Source: Calliopum simillimum (Eukaryota > Arthropoda > Insecta > Diptera > Lauxaniidae). From it: DNA of 64,000 nucleotides. The DNA lies in NCBI GenBank assembly GCA_951812925.1, contig OX638368.1, forward strand, positions 67,914,569 through 67,978,568, written 5' to 3'. Made by a program: the position numbers and the translations under genes. The notes under the pieces were generated by a model that was given only the letters and a program-made list of their open reading frames with translations, did not search any database and had not been told where the DNA came from. Of the stretch, positions 1 to 11,217 are shown piece by piece (the first letter of the stretch is position 1; every line of letters begins with the position of its first letter).

Positions 1-599
1 AGTGATTGAATTTTAGTTTTTCGTATGATATCCGACCTGTCTTGAATGACTAGTTTCGATAACCTATCAAAGCGTTGTGAATTATGGAACTTTTTTCTTT
101 CTATAATGCTGCGGATAGTCTAAATACTTCTTCCAACGCCGCTTGCAATCTCCTAAAAAATCTCCATCCTCACGCATTAAATTTTTTTTTATTCAAGAGT
201 GGTTTCTTCTGATTTTCTTCCCATCTTACTTTTTCTAAAAAACGAAGTTTTTCGCTTAAAAAAAAACTGACAAAACAGAACTGAGCTACCGCAAACTAAC
301 TGTAAATTGAATTCTTAGAGTGTCTCAAATGCCTTTGGTTTATTCTTTTATTTCGTTTTTAAAATGTTGCCATATTTTTTAGAATTCCGAATACTTTTGT
401 GTATTGAATTTAAGTACTTAGAATTTTGCTTATAAGCTCTTTTTTTTCATTTTGAAGTTACATTTTAAGAAAGCTTCTTTTAATAAATAAAACTAGATAT
501 TTACCGAGTCATAATTATTAAGAGTGATTCAAAAAAAAAAAAAATTAATTCGTAATTAAAAAATTTTCAAATTTCCGAATACTTTTGTGAGCCTCTGTA
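1..599 (-). mobile_element. Terminal remnant of a Tc1-like transposon
   Basis: The motif TTCCGAATACTTTTGTG occurs twice in the same orientation, near 384 and 572. The outer copy runs into GAGCCTCTGTA at about 599. Read on the minus strand this is TACAGAGGCTCACAAAAGT, the style of terminus used by insect Tc1-like elements whose ends carry an inner and an outer direct repeat (IR/DR). A short minus-strand stretch near 1-75 (residues LSKLVIQDRSDIIRK) resembles the linker after the helix-turn-helix of Tc1 transposases, but it is too short to be sure. The left part lies outside the window. Confidence 0.4.
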
Positions 600-917
600 T
601 ATTCTCTTAAAATTTAAAAGAAATAAAAATAAAATACTTATATTCATAACGGCGTTATATAACACTCCGCAATCAGGATGTACTAGTGGTTGAATTTTCA
701 TGGCCACGAAAGAGACTGTTGTTGTTTTTCTTGTCATTGTTTTTTATCACGCCGTACTTACACTATTTTTCTTACTTCACGAGTTATTATTTATGACACT
801 TTCTTAGCATGAGGAATCATCAATTGCAATTTGCCAGTAACAATCCTATGACTGCAGCCCAATAATTATATATTTAAAAACAAAATTCTTATCGCCTAGG
901 AGATATTCACGCTTATT
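600..917. other. No gene seen; AT-rich spacer
   Basis: I find no open frame, tRNA or recognisable repeat here. It is either intron or 5' flank of the F-box gene whose exon begins at 1390. Confidence 0.5.
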
Positions 918-1336
918 CCCAATTGTCGTTTCTAATTTCGTTTTTAAGGCGTTTCAGTTTTTATCGTCGTCTCATTTCTAAATTTGGAGTCTGGAAATAT
1001 AGTGAAACGACGAGAAGTGTTTATTGAGGGGTCACACTTTTGCTTCGTTTTCCTAACCCCTTGATAAAAACTCCTCGTCGTTCCAATATTTCCAAATAAA
1101 GGGTGTTTTTTTTAAGCCCGATAGAACTTGAAATTGTTCTTGTTTTTTCTTATTCGAAACGACAAGGAGTGTTTATCGAGGGGTTAGGAAAACGATGATA
1201 AGTCTGATTGCTTCGTATTCCGAACTCCTCGATAAACACTCCTCGACGTTTCAATATATTTCCAGACTCCAAATTTACATAGAAACGAAACGACAATAAA
1301 AACTAAAACGCCTTAAAAACGGAAAAACGGGAATTG
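918..1336. repeat. Hairpin repeat (MITE-like) with nested inverted repeats
   Basis: The two ends are diverged inverted repeats of roughly 100 bp. The left arm (918-1030) carries TTTTTAAGGCGTTTCAG and AAATTTGGAGTCTGGAAATA, and its complement is present at 1237-1336. A second inverted pair lies inside at about 1040-1090 and 1160-1215, around AAACACTCCTCG and CCTAACCCC. The core at 1098-1130 (AAAGGGTGTTTTTTTTAAG) resembles the terminus of the DD41D mariner at 36588, so an old mariner end may be embedded. It sits only about 55 bp before the acceptor of the Skp2-like exon. Confidence 0.65.
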
Positions 1337-1389
1337 ATTGAGTAGAGCAGTATTAAAATATTTCTTTTTATTCAAAGGAAGCGTTTCAG

Positions 1390-2047
1390 GTCAATTACAA
1401 TATCAAATACAGCTTCAACTTTAGCAGAGAGTCCATTAAAAAATTTGACAAAAAATACTGCAGACGGAGTATCAGTTTCTGACGCCAAAGTGAAATTTCC
1501 AGGGACTTTAGTTACAGAAATGGGTATTGGTATGCTAGACTCTGAGGATAGTTCATCATCTGTGCCTTCTGCTGTGGTTTTGGCAGTCAGCGTCAGTGCC
1601 GATGAAAATTCTAATGATGCAATATCAAATTTAGATACTTCAAAATTCTACCAACAACGAAGGAACCATCGTTCAACAGATGTGTCACTGGATAAATCAA
1701 ATGACAATATTTCAATCACGAGTCATTCTAATGAAATGAGCGATCCAAAAAATACTTATACGTCGGTAGGCAATGCGTACCACGTTTGCAATAACTATTC
1801 AATCGATGTTCATAGCGATGATTCAAAACAACTAACGCAACATGTTAATTCTGACAAGCATGTACCACTACACAAAAAAATTGCCATACTGGGGGCTGGA
1901 GCCGGAATTATTCCTGCATTAGGAACCAATTCCAATTCGAATACTAGTTTGCTAACTGGGCTAGGAATTGCTTATAAAAGTACTCGAAGTCCTCTGGCGA
2001 CAGTATCTTGTAATAACAACGGAGGAAGCGGTGGCAAATTACAGAAG
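1390..2047 (+). CDS. Skp2: Skp2-like F-box gene, N-terminal low-complexity exon
   Basis: This is an open stretch of about 219 codons, rich in Ser, Asn, Thr and Asp, with no domain I can name. A good acceptor (pyrimidine tract then TTTCAG) ends at 1389 and a good donor, AAG|GTAAAT, follows 2047. The reading frame is already open before the first in-frame ATG at 1520, so I read it as an internal exon, although translation could start at 1520. The donor leaves phase 0, matching the F-box exon at 22912. Insect Skp2 proteins carry a long unstructured N-terminus before the F-box, which fits. The link across a 20.9-kb TE-filled intron is inferred from phase, strand and absence of any other gene. Confidence 0.6.
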
Positions 2048-2664
2048 GTAAATTTTTTTATTTTTTGTATGATATTCACTTTTTGCTTAAATGTTAGAGA
2101 GAGAGTACTTCGACTTCGTTTTCAAATGTTGGAGCTCGGCCCAAACCGTACGTTTGTATTTTGTAGTGAAATTTCATAACTTTACACAAAGGTGGGCCAT
2201 CTTGTATGAAAGGAAATTTTACCAGTCTGGCGCAGCGAAAATCGTAAAGTTTGGATAATTTGGAGAAACTTTGCCGATGAAAGTATATATTTTCAGTGCA
2301 GTTTAACTGCATAACACTGTTCGACACAAAAAAAAAAAAAAGAAAATCCAAAAAATTCTTAAAGTAGACGTTAAAAAAAATACCCGTGTCTCGTCGTTTT
2401 TCTCCAGTACGTCACATTTTTTTCAATCGATTTTTGAAGTTTTTTTATCCACTGTACATAAAAAAAATAAAAATTCCGCATTCTTGTGTTATTGGGTGTT
2501 GGAATTAGTTTTAAAGGTTTTCTAAGAGATGGCGTAACTATCAATAGATCGCATCGGGCACACCTGTGACTATATTCATTTCAAAGCACATTGTCTAAGC
2601 TTCATTTTTCAGTATGTGTCATTCCACTGAAGTGTAAACAACATATATTTTTTTCTCTCTGAAC

Positions 2665-3242
2665 ATGTCGACTTTCGTTCCAACAAAACGCAATTTGCGG
2701 GAAGGTTTACTTTTGTGCTTCCATTTGAAGAAAAAAGCGGTTGAAGCACAACGATGAAGCACTGGCGATGAAAAGTGGATCCATTACGATAATCCTAAGC
2801 GAAAAAAATCGTGGGGACCACCCGGCCATGCATCAACATCGACGGCCAAGCCGAATATTCATGGCGCCAAGCTTATGCTGTGTATTTGGTGGGATCAGAA
2901 GGATGTCGTGTACTATGAGCTGCTAAAACCTAACGAAACCATCACTGGGGAACGCTACCAACAACAATTGATGCAATTGAGCCGAGCATTAAAGGTTAAA
3001 CGGCCGGAATATGCCAAAAGACACGACAAAGTGGTTTTTCAACATGACAACGCACGGCCACATGTTGCAAGAACCGTCAAGGAAACGTTGGAGGCGCTGA
3101 ATTTGGATGTGCTACCCCACCCGCCTTATAGCCCAGACATAGCCCCTTCCGACTACCACCTATTCAGATCGATGACGCATGGCTTGGCTGAGCAGCGCTT
3201 CACTTCTTACGAGGATACCAAAAAATGGGTCGATTCGTGGAT
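2665..3242 (+). pseudogene. Mariner transposase fragment, N- and middle parts
   Basis: The start is an ATG with the typical mariner N-terminus (MSTFVPTKRNLREGLL). After about 25 residues the frame jumps, near 2740, directly to the catalytic core, so most of the DNA-binding region is deleted. The core shows GDEKWIHYDN (first Asp), HDNARPHVA (second) and YSPDIAPSDYHLF (third), with 34 residues between the second and third Asp, the DD34D signature. The gene is cut at the codons for DSWI by the element at 3243. Its C-terminus is at 9877-9973. With the deletion it cannot encode a working transposase. Confidence 0.85.
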
Positions 3243-3337
3243 TAAAGGTCTGCACAGTTACCGAAAAACTACTTGTTTACGTACTCATTCAATTTTCGAT
3301 TAGTTTCCTTTTGAGTACAATTCTCTTCAACTAAATA

Positions 3338-4061
3338 CCCTATAGGAAATTCAACAGGTTTAAAAGCGGTTTAAAACTACTTTTTTTCAACCACAACCGG
3401 TTGAAATTCTGACTTTTTTCCTTGCAAGAGACTGGTTTATTTAACATGGCGATGTCATAGGGGCAGGGCAATTGTCCTACTTTGCATATATTTTCAACTG
3501 GCTTAAAACCGGTTTATTTTAAATCGGTAAATAGTTAATTGCCCTACACTGCATATATTTTCAACTGGTTTAAAATTTATCTTTTTTCAATTGGTAAATA
3601 GTCAATTGACCAAATCTGATTTAAAAACTAGTTAAGTAGTTGCAATTCCACTACAAGAACTTCAATAATATACATATATGTTTTCAATTTAATTGAAACA
3701 ATCATTGTGGATTCATATGGGAACTCAAGTTTCAAAGACAAATATTAAACTGTTGATAATATTAAATAATAAAAAATATCTTAGAATTAGTATTATTCTA
3801 AGTTAGAACATTAATGAAAATTAAATAGGAGCTTAAAGAAAAAAAATATTGTGAAAATGAATTTGAATTGAATTTCTTGATAATTTGACAATCTCAGCAA
3901 GGAAAATAAAAAAATTTGAAAAAAATTTGAGACTAAATTTTAAAAATTAAAGTCAAAGTGGTTTTTGCTGCATATAATTTAAACCAGTTTCAAACCGGTT
4001 GCTTTTTAACTACGTTTCCAACCGGTTTTTTTTGTAACCGGTTTATGTTCTTCCGACAGGG
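3338..4061. mobile_element. 724-bp MITE rich in AACCGGTT motifs
   Basis: The ends are inverted (CCCTATAGGAA at left, CCCTGTCGGAA when the right end is read inward), flanked by TA at 3336-3337 and 4062-4063. The interior repeats palindromic AACCGGTT-type motifs near both ends. It also contains a roughly 68-bp tandem pair at about 3473-3610 beginning TTGCATATATTTTCAACTGG. No protein is coded. The TA duplication suggests mobilisation by a Tc1/mariner-type transposase. Confidence 0.6.
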
Positions 4062-4573
4062 TAGCTACAAGTAAAAAAGTGAAATAAAAAATCGAAATAT
4101 GTGTACGTATACGTACTGCGTAAAACAACTGAATGATCCGTTTTATGTATTAAGTAAGTGAGAGAGAAAAAAGAGACGGTTCATTTGTACGCCAAGGCGT
4201 TGCCAGATGGTGCTGTTCATACAAATATTTATTTGAAAACTGAAACAAAACGCAATGGCCAGTAATTATAGAAATTTTTGAACATCAAAATTAACTTTCA
4301 AAATACTTTTCCTATTTTTACAAATTCATAGTTTACACACAAGTTTTTGAACAAATTAGTGAGTGTAAACGCATGAAGAAAACGAAAAAAACGTTGTTTT
4401 TGTTTTTTGATGTTAAAAATTTACTATAACTAGGGCCTAATATTTTCATTGAATTTAATTCATTTATTGCAATAAAAAATTTAAAAGTTTACTTCATTTC
4501 ACAGAAAATAAATTAAAATAATAAATAAACAAACATAATTAGTAAATTATTTACGGATGCATAAAGGATATTT
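4062..4573. other. Non-coding part of the hAT-type element
   Basis: AT-rich sequence downstream (in transposase sense) of the hAT gene. A short palindromic cluster, GTACGTATACGTAC, lies near 4103. Subterminal palindromes of this kind are common in hAT elements. I see no gene. Confidence 0.35.
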
Positions 4574-6428
4574 TTATGCAATTATTTCGTTTGCATTTGC
4601 TACTTCTCCGATTAAGCATTCTTCAGTTAAATTAGTGTTGAGGAACATAATTTTGTTAACTGATATGGGATCAGACCCAAGTGAACTGCGTTTTTCGCAT
4701 ATTAAACTTTTTGCTTTCGAAAAAGTTCTCTCTGAAGGGGCACTGCTGGCAGGTGTTGCTAAGATTTTGCAACTCAATTGATATAAAAGTGGAAAGTCTG
4801 CGCGATGTGCATGCCACCAATCTAAAACATTGAAGTCACATTCAAGTCTCTCGTTAGTATTTTGATACTTTTGTATCTCGTTATTAATTTTTATTTCAAC
4901 AGTTAAATGCACTGTTGGTTCTATAAATTCACCATATAGCACTGAAGTGTGAAATGGTATATTTTGTGAAGATGATACCATTTCTTCAGTTAAGTCTGAA
5001 CAATTTTTCATAATTTGGCGACATTCATTAAGCACCTCTGTTTGTTCGGTAGCTGTAAATTGACTTAGCTTATTAGCTGGAGGAAACAAGAATAACGCAA
5101 TCTTGTGAAAAATTGTTAAATTTTTCAATACTACAGACTCCAATAATGAATTTATTTCTTCTTTCAAATGTTTGATTTCGTCAATGTCAGAAGCATTATC
5201 TGAACAAATTCTGCGCAGTTTATAGATATGTACAATTGCTAAGTCCATGGTGGTGTTATTTTCGGCTTCTAAAGTTTTTGAGCTTATTTCAAAGTTCTTT
5301 AAAAATTTAACAAGCGCTGAAATTTTATTTAAACAAATATCGGTTATTCTGTAAAGCTGGTTTTTTCCTGCAATATTTTTGTGATCTCCACCCAATTTTT
5401 TTCAATAGACTCTAATAAATAAAATACTGTATTCCAAAGCGTTGGTGAAAAACTTTTCAATGTTTAGAACCCGACTTTTTAAAGAACTTTACAAGTCTTG
5501 TGCATTTGTTGCTTAGTTCACAAATTTACTCAACTTTTTTTAGGGAAGCTTCCAAAATGTTGTGAAGCAAATGATTAACACAATTAATGCGGTTGTAATC
5601 CTTAAATGCTGAAATCATATTAGAACCTCTGTCGGTCACTACAATTGCATTACTAAGATTTAAGTTGAAATGTAGCAATATATCCTGAACCTTAGCAAGA
5701 ATTCTTTCACCTGAAAATAAAAAGAAAAGAAAACTATTTTTTTTGGTTCATTGTTTCTAAGGGTGGTGGTTTTTACCAGTACAAGATTCAGACCCCATTG
5801 ATTTCATACCAAGAAGCTTATTAATCAATTTTCCACTTTTGATATAATGAATTGTTAGGGACAAATGAGAAGTTTTTGAAAACTTCTCAGTCCAAAGATC
5901 ACTGGTCAGACCAAAACCAGAACTTTTTATTTCTTGGAGCTCCGCATTAACGACGTCAAAAGACCGCTGATATAAACGATCAATGTTTCTAGCAACTGTT
6001 ACTGGATGAGGCATACATTTTTTAATATCAGCATTCTGGCCATATATGGCTCCACATTTTAAAAAGAATTCAGAATATTTCATGAGGCCTGGATCTGCAA
6101 TCATATTAAAGGGCCTGCAACTCTGAATAGTCCACTGAGTGATAATGCCAATTAATTATTTTTTAGTACGAAGGCAAAATTCTGCTGGAGCTGGTTCTCC
6201 AGTGGAATTAGTAACTAAAAAGCACTTGTGTTTCATAAGGTTCGATGTACTATTTTTGCCAAGTTTAAAAATATGGTTACACTCCTTACATGCTACAAAA
6301 TCAGGTATTTCTAGCCCAACTGCATTTGAAATTTTTCCAAAGCATTCCCATACTTTACTTCTTCCTCTTTTTACATTTATTTTGAACTCGCCGCTTTGTA
6401 CTTTTGCCTTAATTGTCGAATGATCCAT
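4574..6428 (-). pseudogene. hobo-like hAT transposase pseudogene with one intron
   Basis: The start (MDHSTIKAKVQSGEFK) is followed by a BED-type zinc finger: CxxC (CKEC) then HKC with about 18 residues between, at residues 45-70. The next block (5757-6104) has the DLWTEKF region. A 66-nt stretch, minus-strand 5776-5711, begins GTAAAA and ends TTTCAG. Removing it joins ...SESCTG to ERILAKVQD and keeps the frame, followed by TDRGSNM (catalytic Asp region) and CVNHLLHNIL. An in-frame stop follows near 5532, then frameshifts between about 5400 and 5530. The C-terminal block (4574-5395) carries the hAT dimerisation signature, ATPASSAPSERTFSKA. The family is usually about 600-650 residues. It is inactive because of the stop and frameshifts. 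Confidence 0.85.
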
Positions 6429-7199
6429 TTTGAGAGAACTAGCACCAAGAGCACTATCGATCTAACGGACATCAGTCCCAAAAATTAAAATTTCGGTAAG
6501 CGTTTTGTTAAATATAGAATCTATATTATAGATAGATATAGATAAAGTTCTACTTCAATATTTGAAATATGTAGCTTAGACTGCTTCAAAAAATAAAATT
6601 AGTTGAAACATCGTTCTCCGGGTACCAAAAGCATCATTCTGATGTAAATAAAATATGAACTGTTCAACTTTTTGTACAGAGTTTGAACCCCTTAAGACGA
6701 ATTTGCAATTTGCTTCTGCAAAAGTTCTGAACCAGTCTAATGTACATAAGCCTCAAGCTTCAATCAGCTCTTTCACTTAAATTCAACTATTGGGAATACG
6801 TTAGCGATAGGTTTGATATAAATTAATAAAACATACTTTAAATCAAATGTTACTGTAGTAATAATATCTAAAAAATGTTTACGAGTGCAAGACGAAATTA
6901 AAAATAAATAAATAAATTACCAATTTTAGTGCAATCGCAACAAAGTGGCAACATTGCCAACAATATCAATAGCATGCGCGAGAGAGCAAAAACATTAAGA
7001 AAGGATATCAGTTCTAGTTTAAAACAAAACAGTGTTGCCGCCGCCTTAAGAAAAAATGCATATTTTAAAAATTTAAGAAATAAATCAAAATAGTTAAAAT
7101 AAATATTCACATAAAAAATTTACTCATACTGTTTTTGTTGTAGTTATTGGTGTTTTTGTGATGTTTTCCTAAATGTAATGAAAATTTCTTTGGTTTACT
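6429..7199. other. No gene seen; probable transposon non-coding DNA
   Basis: AT-rich, with no recognisable coding or repeat signature. It lies upstream of the hAT transposase start, so it may be the 5' non-coding part of that element. Confidence 0.35.
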
Positions 7200-7345
7200 T
7201 TTTTTGTTTTCCCAACTTATACCGATTTTTATAACAGATATATCCCGATCTTTCGATGGCTATACCTCCGAAAGTAGGTTCGACCAGAACTTTTTGTTGT
7301 TGTAATTAATTCTCAGAGCCTTATTTGGGCACAAAAAACAAAAAA
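7200..7345 (+). repeat. Dispersed repeat X, copy 1
   Basis: It shares the phrases CCCAACTTATA, ATATATCCCGATCTT, CTCCGAAAGTAGG and GAACTTTTTGTTGTTG with 34580-34720 (same strand) and 26150-26300 (opposite strand). No coding potential. Confidence 0.6.
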
Positions 7346-7888
7346 AAAAAAAACATTAACAGTCGCTAAAGTAAAATTGTTCCAAAATTTTCTCTATAAT
7401 TTGTTACTAAATGCGTTAGTAAAACATTTTTTTTTTTAAATAGTGATTTAAATGTAAAGATTAACCAAAATTTATCAGAACGGAAAACAAAATCTCGCAA
7501 AATATTTGTTAGGAAATGTTACACTTTTGATGCAATTGAATAATTTCGGCAACACTGTTTGAGAGAGAACGACAAACAAAAGAACACAATAGATATACAT
7601 ATTATGTTACAAAAAATAAAACAAACAAAACATGGTCGCTACAATATATTATTCCACTTTATGTACAAACAATTCTTACACGGCTTGCATTTATTTTCTT
7701 TAAATTCTTTTATTTAAATTACACAAATTTATTTATTTCCGAACTCACTGCACTAGCTTGCACTCTCAAAACAATACTTTATGAAACGTTTCTATGCATG
7801 CGAGAGCGTAAACAATCGTATAAGCAGAGCCGTACTGCATTTGCAGAGTGTGCAAATGCATAAGGCGCTTACTAATGTGGGCGAATAC
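7346..7888. other. No gene seen
   Basis: AT-rich filler within the hAT-type element. A short palindrome, GCATTTGCAGAGTGTGCAAA, lies near 7839. Nothing else is recognisable. Confidence 0.35.
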
Positions 7889-8084
7889 ATGATACAACTA
7901 TAGAGGTAGCGCAAAATTGTCAAAACGAGCAAAGCGGAGACAAAAAAGTAGCGAGTTCTGTCAATGAGAACAAAATGGAAACAGCGAAATAGATGTTGTT
8001 TTGCTAATTGAATTTGACTAAATTTGCTACAAAAAGAACAAGAAAGCGTCATCTATGCTGGCGCTACCTTATTAGTTGTATCAT
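7889..8084. mobile_element. 196-bp MITE
   Basis: The terminal inverted repeats are about 22 bp: ATGATACAACTA at left with GAGGTAGCGC just inside, and ATGATACAACTAATAAGG when the right end is read inward. The interior has no coding capacity. I could not identify a clear target duplication. Confidence 0.55.
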
Positions 8085-8673
8085 AGGAGCATCATCCAGA
8101 CTAAAATTAATCTGTGCTTGTTCTAAGTACACATATTTATCTGTGTTAAATGAGGCACATGTCAAAAACGCAGCTTATATGTGAACAACTGTCGTCAAAA
8201 ACACAGCTTATATGTGTATACAAAATATAACACAACTATATATTTTTGACGTTAGGTGAAGAGCTCTCGAACATTAAACAGGGTTGAAATAAAAGTGAAT
8301 TTAAATAAAAGTTTTTTATCTGCGTACTAATGACTGTGTTTTTGTGGACACTTTATCTGGGCTTGTGCTAAGCACATTAATTTATTTTAGTTAAGTTAAT
8401 CACATTTATTGGTGATTTCAAATGAGTTTGTCAGAATGTCCACAAAACATAGTTTATACTAAGATGACTTAAATACTGCAATATTGTCTTATCTCGAGTT
8501 TGGTTGATTTGTTAAAATTCTACAGATATTATCACGTTTTGCTGTATATGTATTTTTTATCAAAAATAAATTATTGTGGGTTTTAAAACAACATACATAA
8601 GTCATACGCCCATTGGAAATACATTTAGATAAAACAAAAATTAGCTCCACTGGTCGAAAATACGATTCAGAGG
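8085..8673. other. No gene; short direct repeats
   Basis: GTCAAAAAC(G/A)CAGCTTATAT occurs twice near 8161 and 8194. A longer degenerate pair around CTTGTTCTAAGTACACAT (8117) and CTTGTGCTAAGCACATTA (8361) is in the same orientation. No coding signal. Confidence 0.4.
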
Positions 8674-8787
8674 ATGCAAAACATAATTTTTAACAAGGCG
8701 CAAACTAGGCATACACCGGCCCTGCATATGCGAAGTACGCGAATAAGTACGCAAATAGTACGCGAAGAACGCGTAACCAACATCCAC

Positions 8788-9716
8788 GGTGCTCTTGAAC
8801 AGTCGATAGGTTTTTTGAATATGTGGAGAAAATCTGTGAATGGGGTTTCATTTGCATTGGTTTAGTGGTCTGAAAAATGCAAACCCCGAAATCGTAGCTG
8901 ATCATCCCCGCGAAATATCGCAAAAATACATATCCCATAGAAAAAGAAAAAAATTCAGAAAAAAAACGCAACAAACAAATATAAAAGTAGTTATTTTTTA
9001 TGTATTTTGCAATGTTAAATCCGAATCCGGCCTTAGAATTGCTGTATCTTATACGGTTTTTGAGATATCTTATCCTAAACAAGGAAAAAAAGTCGATGCT
9101 ATGTTTTGTTGCTGTGCTTTGGAGCTATATAACAGGACGTATATCCATAAATTCTGATGCAGAAATAGAAAGCTTTAATCAGTCTTCAAAACCTAATTCA
9201 AATAATGTCGATATCTTTATTTTTCTCGGAGATATCCTAACCTAAAAAGTTAAAAAAGTGCAAAAAACGTGTTTTGTCATTATTTCAGTCTACGTAATTT
9301 AAATGCGATTTTAAAGCAAAAGATTGGATCTTTCAGATAATAAATCAAATTCTTCATACGAATGTTCTATATTATAGTTATATAGCTTCAAAATATAGCA
9401 AAAACGGTATTTTTGCCTTGTTTAGGCTAAGTATCTCGAAAACCGTATGAGATATAGCAATTTTAAGGCCCGATTCGGATTAGGCATTGCAAAATACATT
9501 ACATATAACTATTTTTATATTTGTTTGTTGCGTTTTTCTTTCTGGATTTTTTTTTATTTTATATGGGATATGTATTTTTGCAATATTTCACGAGGATGAT
9601 CAGCTACGATTTCTGGGTTTGCATTTTTCAGACCACTAAACTAATACAAATGAAACCCCATTCACAGATTTTCTCCACATACTCAAAAAAAATTTCGACT
9701 GTTCAAGAGCACCGTG
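8788..9716. repeat. Long hairpin repeat, about 300-bp arms
   Basis: The left arm (8788-9090) and right arm (9415-9716) are inverted copies. Landmarks in both are GGTGCTCTTGAACAGTCGA, ATGTGGAGAAAATCTGTGAA, TGGTCTGAAAAATGCAAACC, ATTTTGCAATG and the GATATCT/AACCGTATGAGATA block. The roughly 320-bp spacer holds a TCTCGGAGATATCCTAACC block also seen near 26850 and 63605. Open frames through the arms simply mirror each other and are not genes. Confidence 0.8.
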
Positions 9717-9876
9717 CATCATTGCGCATAGCTTTAACGAATAACAAGAGAAATGAACAACGATTACAACTGTAACGTAAAGAGAAAATAGGATTACGTT
9801 TTTTAGCTTATTCTTTTGCTTTTTGTAACAGTTTTATCGGTTAATGATTTAACTGATGCAGACCTTTATCGTGGAT

Positions 9877-9973
9877 TGCCTCAAAAGATGAGTCGTCCTT
9901 CCGGCGCGGAATCCATATGCTGCCAGAAAGATGGGAAAATGTTGTAGCTAACGATGGACAATACTTTGAATAA
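9877..9973 (+). pseudogene. Mariner A transposase C-terminus
   Basis: Residues IASKDESSFRRGIHMLPERW and VVANDGQYFE end at TAA 9971-9973, the standard mariner C-terminus. It is in frame with the fragment ending at 3242 once the 8-bp-TSD element is removed. Confidence 0.85.
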
Positions 9974-10935
9974 TATACATTGTACCGTTGTTTCTAAATA
10001 AATGCTCAAAAACCGAAAAAAAACCTTTAAAATTAATTCCAACACCCAATAAATCGATGAATTTAACTATATGGTCCTTACATCTGAGGTGTATCATGTG
10101 TTCAGCAAACTTATGCAGGATATTGCGGGGAGTATTTTTGTAGAAAATTTTAGCCCTGTGCAACCCCCAAATGTGGGTCATTTTTGACCTTTTCTTAAAA
10201 AATAAGCACTTTTAACAATCAATATTTTCCAAATTTCACCCCACTGTAAAACTCTAAAATATTAACCTATTATGTCCTGTTTTTATGGGTCTTTTTGACC
10301 CCTTTTTCTAAAACTGAGCCACAATGGGTTAAAAAAATTGGCAAAAATATCCTACAAAAAATTTCACTAAGAGTTACCAAAGTCGAAAAATTCTTAAAAC
10401 TTAAGGTAAGCGCGTCAGGGATGTAATTAATATGCAATGTGAAAAGTCCTAATTGATTTTAACGATTTTTTTGGCTTCGGGCTAAAATTTCGACCTTTAC
10501 TTGTTTAGAAACTTGTAGTGTAATTTTATAACGAATATTTCTGTAGTACATACTGACTCTACGTTCCCATGTTTTCGGTGTCATTTTTGTATTTACTTTT
10601 TTAAGAAAAGGGCAAAAATGAATGTGGGGGTTGTGAGGGCTAAAATTTTATACAAAAATATTCCCCGCAATATCTTGCATAAGTTTGCTGAACACATGAT
10701 ACACCTCAGATGTAAGGATCATTTAGTTAAATTCATCGATTTAACACAAGAACGCGGTATTTTTGTTTTTTTCATGTACAGTGGATAAAAAAACTTCAAA
10801 AGTCGATTAAACAAAAATGTGACGTGCTGAAGAAAAACCACGAGACACGAGTATTTTTTTTTAACGTCTACTTTAAGAATTTTTTGGATTTTCTCATTTT
10901 GCAAAAAGTTCGAAATTGTCGAACAGTGTATAGTA

Positions 10936-11217
10936 CATTTGGTAGTTTTACCTGGAAAGTTTTGCGAGATTTTTGCAAATGAGTTATTTTAAAGATTTCA
11001 ATGTGCTCTTTCAGAATTTCAACTTTGCTACCTTGAGTCGTGTTCGCTCGCGCCGCGTTATTGGAAAAATGGCGTTTTTTACAAATATCTCTTTAACGGT
11101 TACATTTAGAGAAAAATATTGTGGTGCAATATTGTAGCTTATAAAATGACCTCTTAATTGTTTCCGTACGACTTATAACTCAGGAGATATCCTAATTTAA
11201 AATTTGAAAAAAATTAG
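10936..11217. other. No gene; diverged repeat sequence
   Basis: It contains the phrases ATATCTCTTTAACGGTTACA and CTCAGGAGATATCCTAA, echoing the sequence style of the hairpin repeats elsewhere in the window. No coding signal. Confidence 0.35.

Larger units (their letters stand above)
3243..9868 (-). mobile_element. hAT-type element inside mariner A, 8-bp TSD
   Basis: The ends are inverted TAAAGGTCTGCA, with partial similarity continuing to about 17 bp. The 8-bp direct repeat TCGTGGAT flanks it at 3235-3242 and 9869-9876. Removing the element restores the mariner reading frame (DSW-IASKD). An 8-bp duplication is typical of hAT elements, and a hobo-like hAT transposase lies inside at 4574-6428. 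Whether that gene belongs to these ends or to a further nested element is not settled. Total length (6.6 kb) is inflated by other insertions. Confidence 0.7.
2492..10049 (+). mobile_element. Mariner A (DD34D), split by a large insertion
   Basis: The terminal inverted repeats begin TTGGGTGTTGGAATTA at both ends and extend roughly 30 bp. A TA dinucleotide flanks each end (2490-2491 and 10050-10051). The uninterrupted sister arm at about 10742 has a single TA at the corresponding place, confirming the boundaries. The element body continues from 3242 to 9877 once the 8-bp-TSD element at 3243-9868 is removed. Confidence 0.85.
2313..10935. repeat. Large inverted-repeat pair flanking mariner A
   Basis: The left arm (about 2313-2491, continuing at 10050-10200 after the mariner) is the inverted copy of 10620-10935. 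Shared landmarks are ACACTGTTCGACA, AAAATCCAAAAAATTCTTAAAG and, beyond the mariner, AGGTGTATCATGTGTTCAGC. The roughly 420-bp centre (10200-10620) has no gene. The right arm lacks the mariner, so it gives the empty site for that insertion near 10742. This could be a foldback-type element or an inverted duplication. Confidence 0.7.

Noticed and set aside
8674..9775. Several 60-125-codon frames
   Set aside because: They lie in the arms of a long hairpin and mirror each other.
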